This document shows positions 59,246 through 64,000 of a stretch of 64,000 nt of DNA, in pieces. Within the stretch, counting starts at the first letter, position 1. Every line of letters starts with the position of its first letter. Below the pieces are notes generated by a model that made no database searches, was not told where the DNA came from, and was given only the letters and a program-made list of their open reading frames with translations. The position numbers and the translations under genes are program-made. Origin of the DNA: Antedon mediterranea (lineage: Eukaryota; Echinodermata; Crinoidea; Comatulida; Antedonidae); contig NC_092676.1 in assembly GCF_964355755.1 (NCBI RefSeq), forward strand, positions 2,650,288 through 2,714,287, written 5' to 3'.

Positions 59246-60695
59246 GTGTGTAGTACTTATGTGGTTGTTGTGTTACATAGTATACAGAAGTTGTGAAGCG
59301 TAGTTTTTTGTGGAAGTTATACTTCTTGTTCACGGAAGTGATATTTTAAAGGCGTGTTTCAGAGAATTCCTAGGTGTTCTAGTTTTGTAGAAAGTGTTGT
59401 CCATAATACTTGTTGTCGAAAGAATTCAATTTTTACTTGATTGAAAGAAATATATAAATGCAATGTTTGAGAAACATAATATTCATTTTATTACTAGAAT
59501 TCCAATATAGAATAGAACGATTAGTTTTTCTTATTGATAAAAAATGAATTGAAAAGAATAATAATTGGCGTTCTATCAAGGAATTTAAATGCAAATACTC
59601 AAGACTCGCAGGTAATTTTATACACTGTATTGTACTCCTTGTTATACTTAATGCCTCACAATTGCTGAGTACACAACACATGTTCTCCGGTAATTATGAT
59701 ACTAGCGTTCAAGAATATTTAAACAAACAAATGAATGCCTCTAACATAATAACAAACCCATGTTATATATTAAAACCCTAACTAACTTTGCCCTGTGTAC
59801 TGCTTTTACTAAAGTACACTGCTGATATCTCATTACTAGCTTTTGATGAGTGTGTATATCTTGCGCCAAGCTTACAAGGATAAACTTAACAATAGCCTAT
59901 TCTCCTCAAGTTAGATTTTCTTCAAGATAGACATTTGATTGAACTTCCCTATTCAAATAATGGTAAAGTCTGTGAACCACATTCTCAAGTAAGAGAATCC
60001 AAATATACACTAACATTATCATGTCTTTTTTGGATATGAAAGCAAGAGCTTGTAAGATCAAGATCAGAAATATTGGAAGAATATTTAGATAATTTGTGAG
60101 GTTTTTCATTTTTATGTCTACCATAGCTGTACCATAACATAGTTAAAAAGTCAATCTGCATACTTAGAAACATAATGAAGATGCACAAAATGACATTTAG
60201 AATAGCTGCATAGTTTCATAGAAATGAAATGTTGCTAATGTCTGCCATGGAGGAGTATAATAATCAATTAATATCAAGTAAAATATGTTGGGTTTGAAAT
60301 ATGGTATAAGGAGTTTTATGGAAAGGTAGCTTCTTTTATGGTCATAGGCTTAGATGCTTGGTATGCCTTCTAAATACCATCTTAAGCCATTCAAACCATA
60401 TAAAGTAAAAAAAACTTGTTTAGTTGTCACTATGCTTTCTATCATATTCACCTTATGTTAAGTTTTTCAGTATTTTATTATTATAAAGGTCCATGATGTG
60501 CTATCATCAAATCCTCATCCCATGTTATATCATAGAAATTATTTTTAATATAGTGTAACATACTGTATGTGGTTCTGTATCTCGGAATTTGGCTGTAATA
60601 CTGTTATTAATTATATAACATTTGCCTGTTATATTAAGATTCATTCTTTACAGTAACTCAAACTTGATCTTCCTCACTCCAAAGGTATGTGTGTA
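59246..60695. other. Unique DNA; one possible micro-exon
   Basis: 60654-60684 lies between ATTCTTTACAG and GTATGTG; its only open frame reads NSNLIFLTPK after one leading base. A 31-base exon is possible but unusual, and its phase does not follow on from 39073-39128. Nothing else recognised. Confidence 0.3.
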
Positions 60696-60848
60696 TAAAG
60701 CTCTGTCTACAGTATCAAACTTTATGTGACGAAAAAATGTGATGTGCCCATATATGGACACGATAATGTCATATCACTACCATATTTAAGCATATCACTA
60801 CCATATATGGGCACATCACACTGTGTTTGTAGTATAGACAGAGCTTAA
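60696..60848. mobile_element. TTAA-family MITE, complete
   Basis: TAAA at 60696, TTAA at 60845. GCTCTGTCTACAGTATCAAA left. The right end is shortened (GTGTTTGTAGTATAGACAG), lacking part of AGTTTGATAGTG. Two CACTACCATAT units inside. Confidence 0.88.
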
Positions 60849-60975
60849 AACATGGAGGGAGAAGTGAAAGATTAACACAATGGTATTAGTGTACTTATCA
60901 GATATTCTGTATCTAGGTACTCTGTAGTAAGGTTTAACTGATGATAAACATGAGGAATATGTGTTACACTGAAGG

Positions 60976-61167
60976 ATGATATCAAGTCTAGAAGGAATAC
61001 TTACAATCATTTATGTAACATTTCCGACAGACTGTAACATCATTGATCTTGTCAAAACCCAAACTCATGAGGGCGGTGTGCTGCGTTCAAGGCTCATTAA
61101 GTACGTGCTTAACATGCTTGTTGATGACACTTTCAATTATTTTGTACGACTCGATGTTAATAGGTAA
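60976..61167 (+). CDS. Candidate coding segment, unknown product
   Basis: 63 codons from ATG, balanced composition (for example LVKTQTHEGGVLRSRLIKY, NMLVDDTFNYFVRLDVN). A potential donor AATAG/gtaaaa coincides with the end of the frame at about 61164, so it could be an exon ending there. The region 60960-61480 is less AT-rich than the flanks. No domain recognised. Confidence 0.2.
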   Translation: MISSLEGILTIIYVTFPTDCNIIDLVKTQTHEGGVLRSRLIKYVLNMLVDDTFNYFVRLDVNR

Positions 61168-61366
61168 AAATAATGTGGGAGCAAATAGAAAAAAATCAAG
61201 AGTTGTCAAGTATAATTTTATTCGATTACAGACTTTGACATTGGCTTCTCGAAAGGACCGACTATTTGTGGTTCTTTCTAACCTTGGGCCATTTACTTAT
61301 ATACTATAAATTACACAACAACATCGCAGCGTTTAAATTTAAGGTGTAGATATATTTCAAATTAAA

Positions 61367-61477
61367 ATGGTTTTGTGTGCGTGTTTGTTAGATAACGTGT
61401 CACTGTTGCGTGATTATTCTCTTGGAATATACACCAAGAACATCGGCGAGAGGAAACTTTACGTTTTCAACTTTTAA
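61367..61477 (+). CDS. Candidate small open frame of 36 codons
   Basis: Starts at ATGG after AAA. The translation ends SLGIYTKNIGERKLYVFNF and stops with TAA. A second frame through the same stretch is also open and meets a donor-like TTACTAG/gtagg at about 61490, so this may instead be an exon read in that other frame. No family recognised. Confidence 0.15.
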   Translation: MVLCACLLDNVSLLRDYSLGIYTKNIGERKLYVFNF

Positions 61478-64000
61478 TCTAGCTTTACTAGGTAGGAAAT
61501 ACTTTTTATTCTTTTATTTACTGTTTTTATGTAAAATATATATTTATTTAAAAAGTTAAGTTATTCTTGATAAACAAATTTAAGGTGATAATTTTATCTA
61601 GAAATAGTTATGTACTATTTAAAAATGTTATAATTAATATAAAATAGTTGAATTATTGATGTTCCTTTTTTGTTTCTTGATTTTTAAAAATCCAAAGATT
61701 CATGTTATTATAATTTTAATAGTAGAAATGATAATATTTTATACATATGAAAAAAAAAATCAAATTTAATTATGTATAGTGTTTATCGAATAATGATTTT
61801 GTTTATTTAACTTTATTTTATGTAAGTGCTTAAATTGTAACATTTTTTGATGTAATTTTTTACCTTCTTTTTAAACTTATTTTCTCTCTCCATTAAAATG
61901 ATTATTTTTGTTTAAAATCTAGGATTGTATTTTGTTCAGAATATAGTGCATGTAACTACTCTATGACTATCGTGCTGTATCTACATTATCGTCTCTGCTT
62001 AAGTTACACATGTTTTTATAAGACCTTGTTTTAGTCACTTTAGGCAATTTATTTAAAATTAGTAGAAATTTATGTTCAAATGTAGGAGAAATACCGGATA
62101 TTTGCACATGTCGTTTTATAATGTGTGCACGCGTATGTTTAAATGTGATTTAAAAGAAACCTCTCAAAAGAAATTTAACCCGGCCACGTGACCTTGATAT
62201 GGTGTGGATGTGGGAATTAAATTTCTAGAATATATTTAGCGAGATGGAAGGATTTAGTAGTCTCTAGTCGTAGTTCTGCGCAGTGTTTTAATTCAACTGT
62301 TTGAAATGATTTGTAGCCTTCCTCTTTGAATTATTCATACAGTCGGGCTATGTAAGTTAAAGTGAATAACACTAGGAGATGCAACGCAAAGCTTACTGAA
62401 AATCGTGAGCTAAAGTTAGGTCAATAAATCGTATTCCACAACCCACTTTGAGACTGCTACGGGCTAACCCTTGTTGTCAGTCTCGGCATTTAGTATCATC
62501 AATTTATACGTGGCTATATCGAGCCAACGGGAATAGGGGTCGTTATTGTCGCACACATAGAATAGCAATCAGCGTAACAAAACCAGGAGGGGTCAGGCAA
62601 TCATGGAATGATGGATTGAGATAGTTTGGCTTACGACTAACTTGCACTTTATAAGCAAAAGCCTGATTATACCGAAATGCGCCGCAGAATACATACTGAA
62701 ATATGCTTAAGGAAAAAAATCAAATGTTTTAAAAAACGCATGCATAACTAATATTTTTTCCGAATGATGACCTGTTTACAATATAAGAGTATGTTAGGAT
62801 ATCCTATATTACCTTGTGATTAGATAATTCCGTACGGATATAATCCAGGACAAAGGCCAGTATATCATTACAATCCAGATATATTAGGTTCATCTGAATT
62901 TTTATAACGTTAATGGATGCGTTAAAGTCGGTAAATCTGATCAGATGTACTAGTTTTTTTTTTAGAGGGAAAAATTATACTCTCTATGTTTCATTTTGTA
63001 TTTTTTTTATGGAACATTTTATTTAATGGGTTTGTGCTCTGGCAATGTAGCATCTATTTTAAGTACTTCTTTTTTCTTAGTAACAGAAAAGTTTATAAGC
63101 GTGATTTATTAAATATAATGTAGACAGCCACTTTATGTTTCCTTGTTTACCATCAAAATATATTTCTTTATTATACTTTCTTTGATGGAGAAATAAAGCT
63201 TTGATGCTTTATTGATCCTTCAATATGACAATGATCTCCTGTGGTATTCTTTGTAGTTGATTGAATTTTAGTTATGCCAAATTTGATTCAAGTAAACGTT
63301 CTATCCAAATTTAGAAATTACAATGCGCCTCATTTCAACGGCACAATTTGTTCATCGTTTCTGAATTTATAGTATATTTCAATTGTGTTTTGATTCTTGT
63401 TCTTGATGCAAAAATGTTTTGTACTCATTTACTTAAATTTGCATTGTGAGTGGTGTTAGAAATTGTAGCATCTAATTTACACCTGGGGATTCTTTACGAG
63501 GGACCTGGGCACATGGGTACAACTTTGTTCTTGATTTAATACTATAAATTTTGCAAGGGGCCCCCAGTACATCACAGTTCTTGTTTGACTACAGTATAAA
63601 AGGGAAAACAACATTTATTCTTAGTTTCTATACCCATATCATTATTTAATAATATTTTAAGTATGGATATGAATAAGAGATGAAATTTTGCATTGATAGT
63701 ATGAAGAACTATTTTAAATTGGATGTTTCCTATACTTAACTAGTCGCGTTAGGAACGTTTGCGTTGTCGTAAACATTGTAATTGTTTGTGTTTATGTTAC
63801 AAACGGACGATGAGAACAATGTCATCATTGTTCTACAGGGATGCTGTGAAAACGATATTAAAATCTAAATATTTCACTCAGTACAGAGCAACAATCTCAT
63901 TACTTCTCGAGATACAATTTATCATTTGAATCTATTGTTAATGTATACCATCCTATCTATCTTCTAGGCTTTATTCATCTGCACTGACCTTTGACCTATG
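61478..64000. other. Unique DNA with a possible regulatory or promoter-like island
   Basis: 61500-62040 is very AT-rich. 62080-62700 is less so and contains CCACGTGACC (E-box) at about 62185, TTCTAGAATAT and TGCGCA words. No TATA-start-donor arrangement can be assigned. 62700-64000 shows nothing recognisable apart from GAGGGACCTGGGC and GGGGCCCCC words near 63500-63560. Confidence 0.35.

Overview
The window is AT-rich, intron-poor-looking eukaryotic DNA with very low coding density. I see no bacterial or archaeal gene organisation, no rRNA, no CRISPR array and no confidently identifiable host gene. The mix of repeats (TTAA-flanked inverted-repeat elements, a tRNA-headed SINE, LINE tails ending in short A-rich or pentanucleotide repeats, many minisatellites, and short CCTAGGCCTAG-type runs) suggests a marine invertebrate animal, perhaps an echinoderm or other non-vertebrate deuterostome. 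That placement is an inference and is not proven by any gene here.

Layout. 1-7100: unique AT-rich DNA with a 109-115 bp minisatellite (1571-2095), a GTCCCC-type element (2500-2815) and a degenerate ~100 bp repeat (3340-3835). 7139-10269: two nearly identical head-to-tail copies of a CpG-rich 1.56 kb unit with hairpins at its ends. 10300-16015: two copies of one inverted-repeat family (11411-11730, 12494-12808) and a ~93 bp minisatellite split by a LINE tail (15255-16015). 17871-25600: a fold-back repeat, a 16 bp minisatellite, hammerhead-like motifs, a six-copy 160 bp satellite (23560-24512) and a 31/35 bp minisatellite. 26400-37326: more inverted-repeat elements, two of them with internal insertions, plus a Penelope-tail-like inverted repeat. 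37811-38406: a 5'-truncated non-LTR retrotransposon with a recognisable reverse-transcriptase C-terminus and one in-frame stop. 39706-46554: a dense transposon nest. 46555-64000: mostly unique DNA with further minisatellites and seven further members of the main TTAA family.

The dominant theme is small non-autonomous DNA elements flanked by TTAA. One family has twelve members, and up to three other families with different termini share the TTAA target, two of them with a decayed or less certain edge. No transposase is encoded here, so they must have been moved by an enzyme encoded elsewhere. One pair sits back to back and shares a single TTAA. Host-gene evidence is limited to two phase-compatible candidate exons (39073-39128 and 48600-48662, plus strand), which would place much of the window in a large intron, and to several short protein-like open frames of unknown status.
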